DNA from: BMS3Bbin11 sp034659075
GTDB lineage: Bacteria > Pseudomonadota > Gammaproteobacteria > BMS3Bbin11
Assembly: GCA_034659075.1 (NCBI GenBank)
Contig: JAYEGM010000193.1
Coordinates: forward strand, 1 to 9,390
Reading direction: 5' to 3'
Length of the DNA stretch: 9,390 nucleotides
Made by a program: the position numbers and the translations under genes
The notes under the pieces: model-generated
Seen by the model: the letters and a program-made list of their open reading frames with translations, nothing else
Database searches by the model: none
Told to the model about the DNA's origin: nothing
In this document: piece by piece, positions 1-6,939 of the stretch
How positions within the stretch are numbered: the stretch's first letter is position 1
Layout of the letters: every line of letters starts with the position of its first letter

Positions 1-37
1 GCAAAACAGGTGTGCGATTGTTAATGTAGCCAGGCAT
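1..37 (-). CDS. Possible 5' end of a further envelope gene (partial, start only)
   Basis: An ATG at 35-37 opens a frame that stays open to the window edge and reads MPGYINNRTPVL. It begins 13 bp after the stop of the ArnT-like gene and in the same direction, as expected for the next gene of a compact operon. An N-terminus ending in a PVL-type stretch would suit a family 2 glycosyltransferase or similar enzyme, but twelve residues cannot establish that. No clear Shine-Dalgarno is visible upstream of the ATG. The call rests on spacing, orientation and an open frame only. Confidence 0.3.
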   Translation of the reverse strand, partial: MPGYINNRTPVL

Positions 38-50
38 CGTCAGGAAAGTA

Positions 51-1712
51 TCAATTGCAATCAATCGATTTGACACGTAGCAAGAAGATTGTAGTGCCTA
101 AAGAGTCAATATTCTTCAGACGAATTGCCTGCAGCCAGTCAGAGTATGTGGTCCCTTCTTTTGTAAATTTTACCCAGGAACCTCTGGAAGAAAGAATTTT
201 ATATTTATTCAATACGTCATACTTCAATTTCAAATCTCCCATTTGTTTTTTTGCCATGCCGAGCATGTCCTGTGGAGTGAAAAGCAAGATGCCTTTACAG
301 TTTTTCATAATGTCATCTGGAAGCGTCCAAAGTCTTGATGTCGCCCTGAGTCCTCTACCTGTTGCTGCAGGAAGCATGGCTGGCTGTGGCCCGGCATATA
401 GTACGGTATATTCATTCTTGATCAAGCTTTCTACCCCGACAGGGATGGCATTGATGCCAATTCGAGGGTAGATAATGGCCGTGACGCTGAGCCAGTAAAG
501 TACGGAAGTAAGAGCAAGCGCCATGGGGTTTTTAGCTTGCCACCAGCAATAGATAAAAACCACAATCATTAAGAAGGAGAAAAAAAGAGCCAGGTCAAAT
601 CCCCTGAACCAGAGAACGAGTGTCAAAAGAGTGAAACCTATTAGTGAACTAATAATGGCAGCTGTACGGAACCAGTATTTGAAAATTGTGATATCGGGAT
701 GATGGTTAAGTAGCGTTGGAATAAGAATTGAAACAGGTATCAGGCAACCATACAGGTAGCGGCTAAACGTTTTAAAAAAGAAAAATGGCAAAATGGAAAG
801 CAATAACCATGCTGCCAGGAATATTATATTTGAATTCGAATTCCTTTTGCCTGAGTCATGTGTCCGAAAATAATTTAGTAAAAGTGCTAGAAGGATAATT
901 GACCACGGAAGCCCTAATACCGTCAGGTTTAATAGTGGTGAGAGTGAAAAATCTAATATGTTCCTGTCATTGGTTTCCTGTAGCAGTGTACTGGATAGCT
1001 CATCCGGGTAATGTTGGTATATGTAAAAATACCAGGGCAGGACAATGAGGAATGCAACGGTTAAGGAAGCTGTCCACTGCTGCCAGTACCTGGGTCTCCG
1101 AACTATATTTTCTGGCCTTGTCAGACGCCATGAAACAATGGCTGCTAGATAAAAAATAAGGGTGACGGGGCCTTTGGTCAGGAATGCAAGACCCAGGAAA
1201 ATCATTGATGTAAATAAATAAATGAATGAAGATTTCCTATCCCACAAAAGGAGAAATAAAATCGAGAGACCTGAAAATGCAGCCACTGGAATATCCAGCA
1301 GGTAGCGGCGGCCATCAATCATGACACCTGCCATGCCGAGAGTGACTAGTCCGGTAAGGATGGCCATTTTTTTATCTTTATTTGAAAACCATGAGAGGGC
1401 GGCGGTCGTGACAACAAGGATGGCTGCAAAAAAGACCCCAATCATTCTCGCTGATACCAGTGATATACCAAAGAGTTCGTAGCCGATCTTACCCAGCCAG
1501 TACATTAATGGTGGTTTTTGCAGCCTGGGCATTCCGTCTAGCCAGGGTAGCCAGCCATGGCTACCTTCAATCATATGCATCGGCGTTCGTATCGTCAGGT
1601 AATACTCATCCTTTCCTGTGATACCCGTCAGCTCACCTATGCCGGGAAAAAGTGCCAGTAGTGCCACAAAAAAAAGTAGCGCCAGGATCATCAGAGGTGA
1701 ACGGGAAAGCAT
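51..1712 (-). CDS. ArnT/PMT-like integral membrane glycosyltransferase (GT-C fold)
   Basis: The 553-residue product matches the length and plan of ArnT-type enzymes: about 13 hydrophobic segments through residue 415, then a soluble tail of about 135 residues that would lie in the periplasm. The first periplasmic loop has the acidic pair D35-E36 (KDEYY), followed by G60 and the QKPPLMYW motif (65-72) typical of the GT39/GT83 group. RRYLLD (135-140), TKGP (179-182) and FSRYLYGCLIP (316-326) sit where ArnT has its conserved loop motifs. Such enzymes move a sugar from a polyprenyl-phosphate carrier to lipid A, core or another envelope acceptor. No arnBCADEF genes are present here, so aminoarabinose as substrate is not supported. 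The start overlaps the waaL stop (TAATG) without its own Shine-Dalgarno, pointing to translational coupling. The gene looks AT-richer than the tviB/tviC pair. Confidence 0.85.
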   Translation of the reverse strand: MLSRSPLMILALLFFVALLALFPGIGELTGITGKDEYYLTIRTPMHMIEGSHGWLPWLDGMPRLQKPPLMYWLGKIGYELFGISLVSARMIGVFFAAILVVTTAALSWFSNKDKKMAILTGLVTLGMAGVMIDGRRYLLDIPVAAFSGLSILFLLLWDRKSSFIYLFTSMIFLGLAFLTKGPVTLIFYLAAIVSWRLTRPENIVRRPRYWQQWTASLTVAFLIVLPWYFYIYQHYPDELSSTLLQETNDRNILDFSLSPLLNLTVLGLPWSIILLALLLNYFRTHDSGKRNSNSNIIFLAAWLLLSILPFFFFKTFSRYLYGCLIPVSILIPTLLNHHPDITIFKYWFRTAAIISSLIGFTLLTLVLWFRGFDLALFFSFLMIVVFIYCWWQAKNPMALALTSVLYWLSVTAIIYPRIGINAIPVGVESLIKNEYTVLYAGPQPAMLPAATGRGLRATSRLWTLPDDIMKNCKGILLFTPQDMLGMAKKQMGDLKLKYDVLNKYKILSSRGSWVKFTKEGTTYSDWLQAIRLKNIDSLGTTIFLLRVKSIDCN

Positions 1713-2935
1713 TAATTGTTTTTTTGTAAAGCGCAGCCAGTACTGGCAAACATCAACCCAACCACCACCATTGCCAGCATGGCATGCTCCTGGTAGAAGG
1801 GGGTGTTAAATAGTCCGGCGATGAGTGGTACGGCTAATCCACCGATGCCGCCATACCAGGCCCAGCCGGGTACGTGGCCCGCTTCAAGGCGCCATATTGA
1901 GAAGATCTTCTGCAGTATCAAAAAGAAGAAAAACAGCATAGCCAGCAGGCCAACTATTCCCTGTTCTACTAGCTGGGTGAGGAAGATATTATGGGCGTGT
2001 CCATATTTATGTATGCGGGACAAATTCTCATCCTGTCTTACAAATTCCATATCATTAATGACTTTGTAGTTTCTCGGGCCAACTCCCCACACCAGGTCCT
2101 TGCCCTGCGCCAGTTTGGCAAGAGCGATTTGCCAGGCCCCTATGCGTTGGCTGTCCGACTCCTTGATGCGGTCTATGGAATATTGCTGGATGATATCTTT
2201 GCTGAATACGTTGTCCGGGAATATCTGTATCAGCATTGCTGCAAGCACTAGTGATGCCGTAAGGCCGGCTAGCCATGCCAAAAGTGTGCCCAGGTTCACT
2301 TTAAGAAATGCAATAAACACCAGGGCCAGAGTGACGGCAAGCATACTTCCGCGACTGCCGATATAAAACAGGGCAAGAATCTGAATAATGAGTGCTATTT
2401 TCAGGAATAATCTTACTCGAGGTGAATCTTTTTCCGGGTTTAGCAGCAGCCCGGTATTCAAAATTATGGCGATGCCAAGATAGATGGATGACTGGGTGAG
2501 TATACCGGCAGAGTGAAACTGAAAATCTGTACGCATTCCTAGCAGAAATTCCACCAGGCCATAGACCAGACCTCCGAGCACACCAACAATAATCAGCAGA
2601 CCAATGCGGCGGTATTCGGTGGCAGTATAGCCGGCGCTATAGAGGCAGAGAAATAAAGTTAAAAAACGAAATTCGTCCAGAAAACCTTTAAATCCATTCT
2701 CTAGCGGCCAGTTGGCAAGAGTGCTGATGAGTGTAGCGGAAAGATAGAGAGTGACCGCTATATTGGCAGGCTTCACCGGTATCAAAGAAAGGCTTCCATT
2801 CTGATAACGCCTGAAAAGAAAAAGACAGAGATAGGAAAACCAGAACAGGGTTTTTGCCGCTTCCAGACTTGGCAGTATCAGCACCAGCATTGAGAGCAGG
2901 CCAAGTTCGTATTTGTATAGTTTTTCTGACGTCAT
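1712..2935 (-). CDS. waaL: O-antigen ligase, WaaL/RfaL type (Wzy_C family)
   Basis: The 407-residue polytopic protein has roughly 12 membrane segments and one large periplasmic loop at about 241-312, the layout of WaaL ligases. These join undecaprenyl-diphosphate-linked O-chain to the lipid A-core in the periplasm. Visible signature residues are R195 in the SRGS motif (194-197) at a membrane border, R264 in SQRIGAWQIA, GVGPRNY (284-290) and the loop-end motif YGHAHNIFLT (311-320) with H313 and H315, followed directly by a membrane helix. The start lies in an ATGA overlap with the preceding GT4 gene and the stop lies in a TAATG overlap with the ArnT-like gene, so this is the middle of a coupled operon. 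Wzy polymerases share the Wzy_C domain and are the main alternative; the HAHN motif and the neighbouring core genes favour ligase. Confidence 0.85.
   Translation of the reverse strand: MTSEKLYKYELGLLSMLVLILPSLEAAKTLFWFSYLCLFLFRRYQNGSLSLIPVKPANIAVTLYLSATLISTLANWPLENGFKGFLDEFRFLTLFLCLYSAGYTATEYRRIGLLIIVGVLGGLVYGLVEFLLGMRTDFQFHSAGILTQSSIYLGIAIILNTGLLLNPEKDSPRVRLFLKIALIIQILALFYIGSRGSMLAVTLALVFIAFLKVNLGTLLAWLAGLTASLVLAAMLIQIFPDNVFSKDIIQQYSIDRIKESDSQRIGAWQIALAKLAQGKDLVWGVGPRNYKVINDMEFVRQDENLSRIHKYGHAHNIFLTQLVEQGIVGLLAMLFFFFLILQKIFSIWRLEAGHVPGWAWYGGIGGLAVPLIAGLFNTPFYQEHAMLAMVVVGLMFASTGCALQKNN
1718..1724 (-). other. In-phase A_AAA_AAC slippery heptamer before the waaL stop
   Basis: The end of waaL reads CAA AAA AAC AAT TAA, so an A7 tract forms the heptamer A_AAA_AAC with AAA and AAC as zero-frame codons, the X_XXY_YYZ phase needed for -1 slippage. 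After a -1 shift the reading continues CAA TTA ATG CTT, which is exactly the frame of the downstream ArnT-like gene. No downstream stem-loop or upstream Shine-Dalgarno-like stimulator is evident. Of this class, A_AAA_AAG is the efficient bacterial version, while AAC-ending sites usually slip weakly. The motif is certain; function is not shown. Confidence 0.4.
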
Positions 2936-4032
2936 TTAGCAGGCTTTGATTCAATAGCGGCGGTAAAAACGGATTCCATTTGTTCGATCATTTGCTGCCG
3001 GGAGAAATTTTGTCTGGCATTTTTATGGGCTGCAGCCGACATGCGGGAAAGTCTGTTGTTATCTTTATAGATATGCTCAAAGGCGTCCAGTAGTGCATTA
3101 CTGTCACGGGGTTCAACAATAAGAGCTGTTTTATCCGGGATAACGGCTTCATTGATACTGCCGTTGAGTGTAGTGATCGCCGGAATGCCACAGGCCTGTG
3201 ACTGCATCAGGGCCTGCGGCACGCCTTCATTGGCATAGGATGGCAGGCAGAATACATCCATTGCATTCATCCACTCCGCAATGTTCTGCTGTCGATTAGT
3301 GAAAATAACACGATCACGCAAGCCGAGCGTATCAACCAGCGTATGCAGGGCATCCCATTGTGGACCGTCACCGACGATTAACAGGCGGCTATTTTTATCA
3401 CTGAAGCGGCTGAAGGCCTTTATCAGATAGCGATGGCCTTTCCAACTGCGTAGCGTGGCCACGATGCCAATGATAAAATGGGCTTGATCCAGGCCTAATT
3501 TGTGCCGCACTTTAGATTTATCAGCCGGACAAAAATAATCGAGATCGATGCCGGTACGCACTGAGGTGATCTGCTCAGCAGGGTAGTGATTGATATTGAT
3601 CAGTGTCTGTCGCAGCTTTTCACCGGTAGTGACAACATGCTCGCAGGATTTAGTATAAAGCCATCGTGATGAAAAATTATTGGGTATGGGCGCAGAGATG
3701 TGCCGGGTACGCACGATTGCCGGTCGATCCGTTAACATCCTCGTCGCCAGTGCCACCAGCCAGCTGTCCGTGGAGCTGTGAGTATTGATGACGTTCTGCG
3801 GGGTTTCTTTAAGCCAGCGCCGCAGGGCAAGCACAGCGCTGATTTTTTTTCTGCCTATCGGCAACATCTGTACATTCAGGCCATGGTCTCTGGCCAGTGA
3901 GGCTATCTGTGCTTCTTTCGGGCACAGCAAAGTGAGCTCATGCCCGAGTTGCGCCATCCCCTGTGCTTCTTTGACAATACGCATTTCCTGGCCGCCATAG
4001 CCAAGTGAGGCTTCTGTATGCAGGATCTTCAT
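2932..4032 (-). CDS. GT4 glycosyltransferase of the LPS/O-antigen pathway (GT-B fold)
   Basis: This 366-residue soluble protein has two Rossmann-like halves. The N-terminal half carries the glycine-rich acceptor loop GYGGQE (11-16) and THSSTDSW (84-91). The donor-binding half carries GIDLDYFCP (161-169), RSWKGH (195-200) and VGDGP (220-224). The usual EX7E donor motif reads EGVPQALMQ, so the first glutamate is E269 and the second is replaced by Q277, followed by the normal ACGIPAI. That variant occurs in some GT4 subgroups and need not mean inactivity. The protein probably adds a sugar to core or lipid-linked O-chain on the cytoplasmic face; donor and acceptor cannot be read from sequence. 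It is first in the minus-strand run ending in the ArnT-like gene and overlaps waaL by 4 bp (ATGA). Upstream of the ATG only a weak GAAG is seen as ribosome site. Confidence 0.85.
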   Translation of the reverse strand: MKILHTEASLGYGGQEMRIVKEAQGMAQLGHELTLLCPKEAQIASLARDHGLNVQMLPIGRKKISAVLALRRWLKETPQNVINTHSSTDSWLVALATRMLTDRPAIVRTRHISAPIPNNFSSRWLYTKSCEHVVTTGEKLRQTLININHYPAEQITSVRTGIDLDYFCPADKSKVRHKLGLDQAHFIIGIVATLRSWKGHRYLIKAFSRFSDKNSRLLIVGDGPQWDALHTLVDTLGLRDRVIFTNRQQNIAEWMNAMDVFCLPSYANEGVPQALMQSQACGIPAITTLNGSINEAVIPDKTALIVEPRDSNALLDAFEHIYKDNNRLSRMSAAAHKNARQNFSRQQMIEQMESVFTAAIESKPAK

Positions 4033-4120
4033 TTTACTTCAGAAAAAAATGAAATAGTGATTTTGATTGCTGAGTGGTAATGGCAGTGCATGTAGTGATC
4101 CAGAAAGAAGGCGTTAGCGC

Positions 4121-4148
4121 ATTTTACGCTTGTATGTGGCATAAACAA
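4121..4148 (-). promoter_or_regulatory. Candidate promoter for the GT4-waaL-ArnT-like run
   Basis: On the minus strand a TAAAAT box (plus 4121-4126) matches the -10 consensus at five of six bases. It lies 16 bp downstream of TTGTTT (plus 4143-4148), a poor -35. Transcription would start near 4114, giving a leader of about 80 nt. It is the best minus-strand pair I see in the divergent gap, but the -35 is weak. Confidence 0.3.
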
Positions 4149-4153
4149 CCACT

Positions 4154-4182
4154 CTGGCAGATTTGTCATCTACTGCTATAAT
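4154..4182 (+). promoter_or_regulatory. Sigma-70 promoter with extended -10 for tviB-tviC
   Basis: A perfect TATAAT (4177-4182) is preceded by TG at 4174-4175, which makes an extended -10 (TGnTATAAT). CTGGCA (4154-4159) sits 17 bp upstream and matches four of six -35 positions. The predicted start near 4189 gives a 5' leader of about 53 nt to the tviB ATG. This is the strongest promoter in the window. Confidence 0.7.
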
Positions 4183-4205
4183 AAGCGGTTGAATATGTAA
4201 TCAAA

Positions 4206-4220
4206 TGCCCCTTAAGGGCA
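4206..4220 (+). promoter_or_regulatory. Short inverted repeat in the tviB leader
   Basis: TGCCC and GGGCA form a perfect 5-bp stem around CTTAA, about 20 nt after the predicted start and 21 nt before the tviB ATG. It could be a small RNA hairpin or an operator half-turn site. It has no T tract, so it is not a terminator. The function is unknown. Confidence 0.35.
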
Positions 4221-4241
4221 CCACTCAATTCTGGACATTTT

Positions 4242-5516
4242 ATGAATTCGAAAACAACCACCATCGCCGTTATTGGCCTCGGCTACGTCGGCCTGCCGCT
4301 GGCCGTAGAATTTGGCAAGCATATAAATACCATTGGTTTTGATATAGACCCCGGCAGGATAAAGGAACTGGCTGCGGGTCATGACAAGACGCTTGAAGTT
4401 GATGAAGAAGGCCTGAAAGCGGCTTCCAGGCTGGATTATACCGCAAATGCTGAAGATCTTGTTGAAGCAAATGTTTTTATCGTTACGGTGCCGACTCCCA
4501 TAGATCGCCACAAGAACCCGGATCTGACGCCTCTGCGAAAGGCCAGCGAGCTGATTGGCCGCTATCTTTCAGCAGATGACATTGTGATTTATGAATCGAC
4601 TGTCTACCCGGGGGCAACAGAAGAAGTTTGTGTACCCATATTGGCAGAGCTCTCCGGTCTTGAATTTAACCGCGACTTTTTTGTTGGCTACAGTCCAGAA
4701 CGCATTAACCCGGGTGACAAAGAACACGGCGTGACCAGTATTCAAAAAGTGACATCCGGATCCACTCCAGCGACGGCTGACTTTGTTGATGATCTGTATA
4801 GATCCATCATTACCGCCGGCACCTACAAGGCCAGCAGCGTAAAAGTTGCCGAAGCAGCGAAGGTGATTGAAAATACTCAGCGTGATGTCAATATAGCCCT
4901 GATTAATGAGCTGGCGATGATCTTCAACAGGATGAATATAGATACCGAGGAGGTTCTTAAAGCGGCAGGCACCAAATGGAATTTCCTGCCCTTCCGTCCC
5001 GGACTGGTCGGTGGGCATTGCATCGGTGTTGACCCCTATTACCTGACGCATAAGGCGACAGAACTAGGTTATCACCCTGAAATGATCCTGGCCGGACGCC
5101 GTATAAATGATGATATGGGCTGCTATGTGGTCGATCAGGTATCACGGTTCATGACCCAGAAGAGAATACATATAGTCGATTCAAAAATTCTTTTGCTGGG
5201 CCTGACCTTCAAGGAAAACTGCCCGGATCTTCGTAATACGCGGGTCATTGATATCGTTGAAAAATTTACTGACCTGCATGCCAATGTTGATGTTTACGAC
5301 CCCTGGGTCGATGCGGATGAAGCGTATGAGGAATATGGCTTCAGGCCTATAGCAGAGCCTGAGGCGGGCGCTTACGATGCAATTATCATAGTTGTCGCAC
5401 ACCGGCAGTTTATTGAGATGGGTGCAGAGGCCGTCAGAAAATTCGGCAAGCCCGATCATGTGCTGTTTGATGTTAAGTATATGTTCCATGCAGATCAGAC
5501 AGACGGCAGGCTGTAA
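4242..5516 (+). CDS. tviB: UDP-N-acetylhexosamine 6-dehydrogenase, TviB/WbpO type
   Basis: This cytosolic NAD-dependent enzyme oxidises C6 of UDP-GlcNAc or UDP-GalNAc to the uronate, feeding UDP-GlcNAcA/UDP-GalNAcA into surface polysaccharide. The 424 residues match the roughly 425 of Salmonella TviB, and long stretches agree with it from memory. In order: the NAD-binding GLGYVGLPL (12-20), FDIDPGR (33-39), TVPTP (82-86), YESTVYPG (117-124), YSPERINPGD (150-159), the central helix with K207 and N211 (AAKVIEN), GGHCIGVDPYY (257-267) with the catalytic cysteine C260, and the UDP-binding FKENCPDLRNTR (323-334). All key residues are present. The start has a weak GGA ribosome site 6 nt upstream and is the only sensible ATG before the Rossmann strand. 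The stop overlaps the epimerase start (TAATG). TviB is preferred over plain UDP-glucose dehydrogenase because of the TviC-like partner and the sequence resemblance. Confidence 0.93.
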   Translation: MNSKTTTIAVIGLGYVGLPLAVEFGKHINTIGFDIDPGRIKELAAGHDKTLEVDEEGLKAASRLDYTANAEDLVEANVFIVTVPTPIDRHKNPDLTPLRKASELIGRYLSADDIVIYESTVYPGATEEVCVPILAELSGLEFNRDFFVGYSPERINPGDKEHGVTSIQKVTSGSTPATADFVDDLYRSIITAGTYKASSVKVAEAAKVIENTQRDVNIALINELAMIFNRMNIDTEEVLKAAGTKWNFLPFRPGLVGGHCIGVDPYYLTHKATELGYHPEMILAGRRINDDMGCYVVDQVSRFMTQKRIHIVDSKILLLGLTFKENCPDLRNTRVIDIVEKFTDLHANVDVYDPWVDADEAYEEYGFRPIAEPEAGAYDAIIIVVAHRQFIEMGAEAVRKFGKPDHVLFDVKYMFHADQTDGRL

Positions 5517-6541
5517 TGAACACATACCAGAAACTTAAAAAAGAGTTGCAGGAAGAGCCACGCAGTTGGTTGATCACCGGCGTGGCCGGATTTATCGGCT
5601 CCAACCTGCTCGAGACATTATTGAAACTGGACCAAAAGGTTGTCGGTATAGATAATTTTTCTACCGGTCACCAGCATAATCTTGATGCCGTACAGTCTCT
5701 GGTAAGTGAAGAGCAGTGGCTGCGATTCAGCTTTCTCAATGTGGATATCCGTGATGCTGAGGCCTGCATGGCGGCATGCGAGGGCATCGATTATGTTTTA
5801 CACCAGGCTGCACTGGGTTCTGTTCCGCGCTCTATCGAAGAGCCGCTGATCACCAATGCAAATAATATCACCGGCTTTCTGAATATGCTGGTGGCGGCGA
5901 AAGATGCTGGTGTGAAACGATTTGTTTATGCGGCATCGAGCTCAACTTATGGCGACCACCCGGGTCTGCCGAAGCAGGAAGATACTATCGGCAACCCATT
6001 GTCGCCCTATGCAGTAACCAAGCTGGTCAATGAACTGTATGCCAGTGTGTTTAACAAGACCTATGGATTTAAATCGATAGGCCTGCGGTATTTCAATATT
6101 TTTGGACGACGCCAGGATCCGGAAGGGGCCTATGCTGCGGTTATGCCAAAATGGTTTGCTGCATTGATAAAAGGTGAAGACACCTTTATCAATGGTGACG
6201 GCGAGACAAGCAGAGATTTTTGTTACATCGATAACTGCGTGCAGGCGAACCTGCTTGCCGCCACGGCGGCCGATGAATCAGCTGCTGACCAGGTCTACAA
6301 CGTGGCCTTTGGCCAAAGAACGACATTGAACGAGCTTTACCGGATGATTCGGGAGCGCGTTGCTGCGGAGCACCCTGACTGCAGCAGTAAAGAGCCAATA
6401 TACCGCGATTTTCGCGCCGGCGATGTACGCCATTCCCTGGCCGACACCAGCAAGTCTGAGCAGTTACTGGGTTATTCACCGGAGTATTCAGTGAGCAGCG
6501 GGCTTGATGAAGCAGCGAAGTGGTATCTTGAGAACAGCTGA
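5516..6541 (+). CDS. tviC: UDP-N-acetylglucosamine/uronate C4-epimerase, TviC/WbpP type
   Basis: This extended short-chain dehydrogenase/reductase of 341 residues should invert C4 of UDP-GlcNAc (as WbpP does) or of UDP-GlcNAcA (as TviC does), so that with TviB the product is UDP-GalNAcA. Visible features are a short N-terminal extension before the NAD motif TGVAGFIG (21-28), DNFSTG (46-51), HQAALGSVPRS (96-106), SSSTYG (141-146) and the catalytic Y165-x3-K169 in SPYAVTK, then RYFNIFGRRQDPEGAYAAVMPKW typical of this epimerase group. The start overlaps the tviB stop by one base, with a CAGG ribosome site 5 nt before it, so the two are translated as a pair from the promoter upstream of tviB. The gene ends 68 bp before the converging small gene, with no strong terminator between them. 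Confidence 0.93.
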   Translation: MNTYQKLKKELQEEPRSWLITGVAGFIGSNLLETLLKLDQKVVGIDNFSTGHQHNLDAVQSLVSEEQWLRFSFLNVDIRDAEACMAACEGIDYVLHQAALGSVPRSIEEPLITNANNITGFLNMLVAAKDAGVKRFVYAASSSTYGDHPGLPKQEDTIGNPLSPYAVTKLVNELYASVFNKTYGFKSIGLRYFNIFGRRQDPEGAYAAVMPKWFAALIKGEDTFINGDGETSRDFCYIDNCVQANLLAATAADESAADQVYNVAFGQRTTLNELYRMIRERVAAEHPDCSSKEPIYRDFRAGDVRHSLADTSKSEQLLGYSPEYSVSSGLDEAAKWYLENS

Positions 6542-6554
6542 ATCAAAATACTTT

Positions 6555-6568
6555 TCTCTTAACAGAGA
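6555..6568. repeat. Weak hairpin in the convergent gap after the epimerase gene
   Basis: TCTCT and AGAGA pair around TAAC, 14 bp after the epimerase stop. The stem is short and AT-rich. On the minus strand it is followed by AAAAGTATTTT rather than a run of T, and on the plus strand by GCGC. It may slow polymerase in either direction but is not a convincing intrinsic terminator. Confidence 0.25.
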
Positions 6569-6603
6569 GCGCAGAACTTAGATTAAAAGAGCTATGATAC
6601 CGT

Positions 6604-6631
6604 TTCTGCTTAATGCAGAAGGTGCTTCTGC
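6604..6631. repeat. Overlapping inverted repeats at the 3' end of the small gene
   Basis: TTCTGC (6604-6609), GCAGAA (6615-6620) and TTCTGC (6626-6631) alternate, and a further GCAGAA lies at 6571-6576. On the minus-strand transcript the better stem is GCAGAAG-CAC-CTTCTGC (7 bp, 3-nt loop, plus 6615-6631), formed by the last codons of the small gene just before its TAA. The remaining two hexamers can pair around 27 nt. Competing pairings are possible. No T tract follows. Confidence 0.5.
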
Positions 6632-6903
6632 TGCTTTTCGTTTTCCAGTGCGGTTGTCGCTATCTTATGAAAAAAATGCGTTAAGCGGCAAAACAGGTCA
6701 TCATACTCTGGATGCTGCTGGCAGAATTGATGACAGTTCTTTGTCTCGCCGCAAACAGCGTTAAGAAAATCAAGATCATAGCTGTCCAGCACATCCCCGT
6801 GTAATACTTTTTCATACAGGGCCTTTATACGCGGCAGTCTTTGCTGTTTCAGGCGAAGCAGCATAACTGTAATGATTCCATCTTCCTTTGACAGGTTTTG
6901 CAT
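6610..6903 (-). CDS. Small uncharacterised helical protein with conserved-looking RLPR segment
   Basis: The 97-residue product has no signal peptide or membrane segment and should be a cytosolic, mostly helical protein. The start is set at 6901-6903 because AGGAGA lies 6 nt upstream of that ATG, the clearest ribosome site in the window; an ATG 27 bp further upstream lacks one. The pattern of an N-terminal helix, QRLPR (21-25), KALYEKVLHGD and DLDFLNAV (43-50) resembles a group of small unnamed gammaproteobacterial proteins I recall, but I know no function. Four cysteines (C51, C57, C61, C72) lie among several histidines (H58, H64, H76, H79), which might allow metal or redox chemistry; that is speculation. 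It sits between the tviB-tviC pair and the divergent GT4 gene, and nothing ties it to sugar metabolism beyond position. Confidence 0.75.
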   Translation of the reverse strand: MQNLSKEDGIITVMLLRLKQQRLPRIKALYEKVLHGDVLDSYDLDFLNAVCGETKNCHQFCQQHPEYDDLFCRLTHFFHKIATTALENEKQQKHLLH

Positions 6904-6908
6904 GGGTT

Positions 6909-6914
6909 TCTCCT
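6909..6914 (-). promoter_or_regulatory. Strong Shine-Dalgarno deciding the small gene's start
   Basis: AGGAGA on the minus strand lies about 6 nt before the ATG at 6901-6903. It selects this start over the in-frame ATG at 6928-6930, which would add nine residues that include the site itself. Most other genes here have weak or no Shine-Dalgarno. Confidence 0.8.
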
Positions 6915-6939
6915 GGTGGTGGCCTGCCAATATTGTTTA

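Noticed and set aside
55..471. A 138-codon plus-strand open frame opposite the ArnT-like gene
   Set aside because: It is antisense to a long, motif-bearing membrane protein and shows no domain or start signal of its own.
51..1712. Assignment as the true lipid A aminoarabinose transferase arnT
   Set aside because: Fold and motifs fit the superfamily, but no other arn gene is present and the GT-C group uses many donors, so only ArnT-like is supported.
4081..4089. TGGCAGTGC shared, in opposite orientation, with the second divergent gap (6992-7000)
   Set aside because: A 9-bp match between two gaps of this size in either orientation is expected by chance about once in five comparisons, and no further copies were noticed.
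4155..4176. Possible sigma-54 promoter beginning TGGCAG upstream of tviB
   Set aside because: The GC doublet required about 10 bp after the GG is absent; the sequence fits a sigma-70 extended -10 promoter much better.
4569..5051. A 160-codon open frame antisense to tviB
   Set aside because: It lies wholly inside a clear dehydrogenase gene, has no recognisable family or ribosome site, and reads as low-complexity shadow coding. The sense frame explains the sequence.
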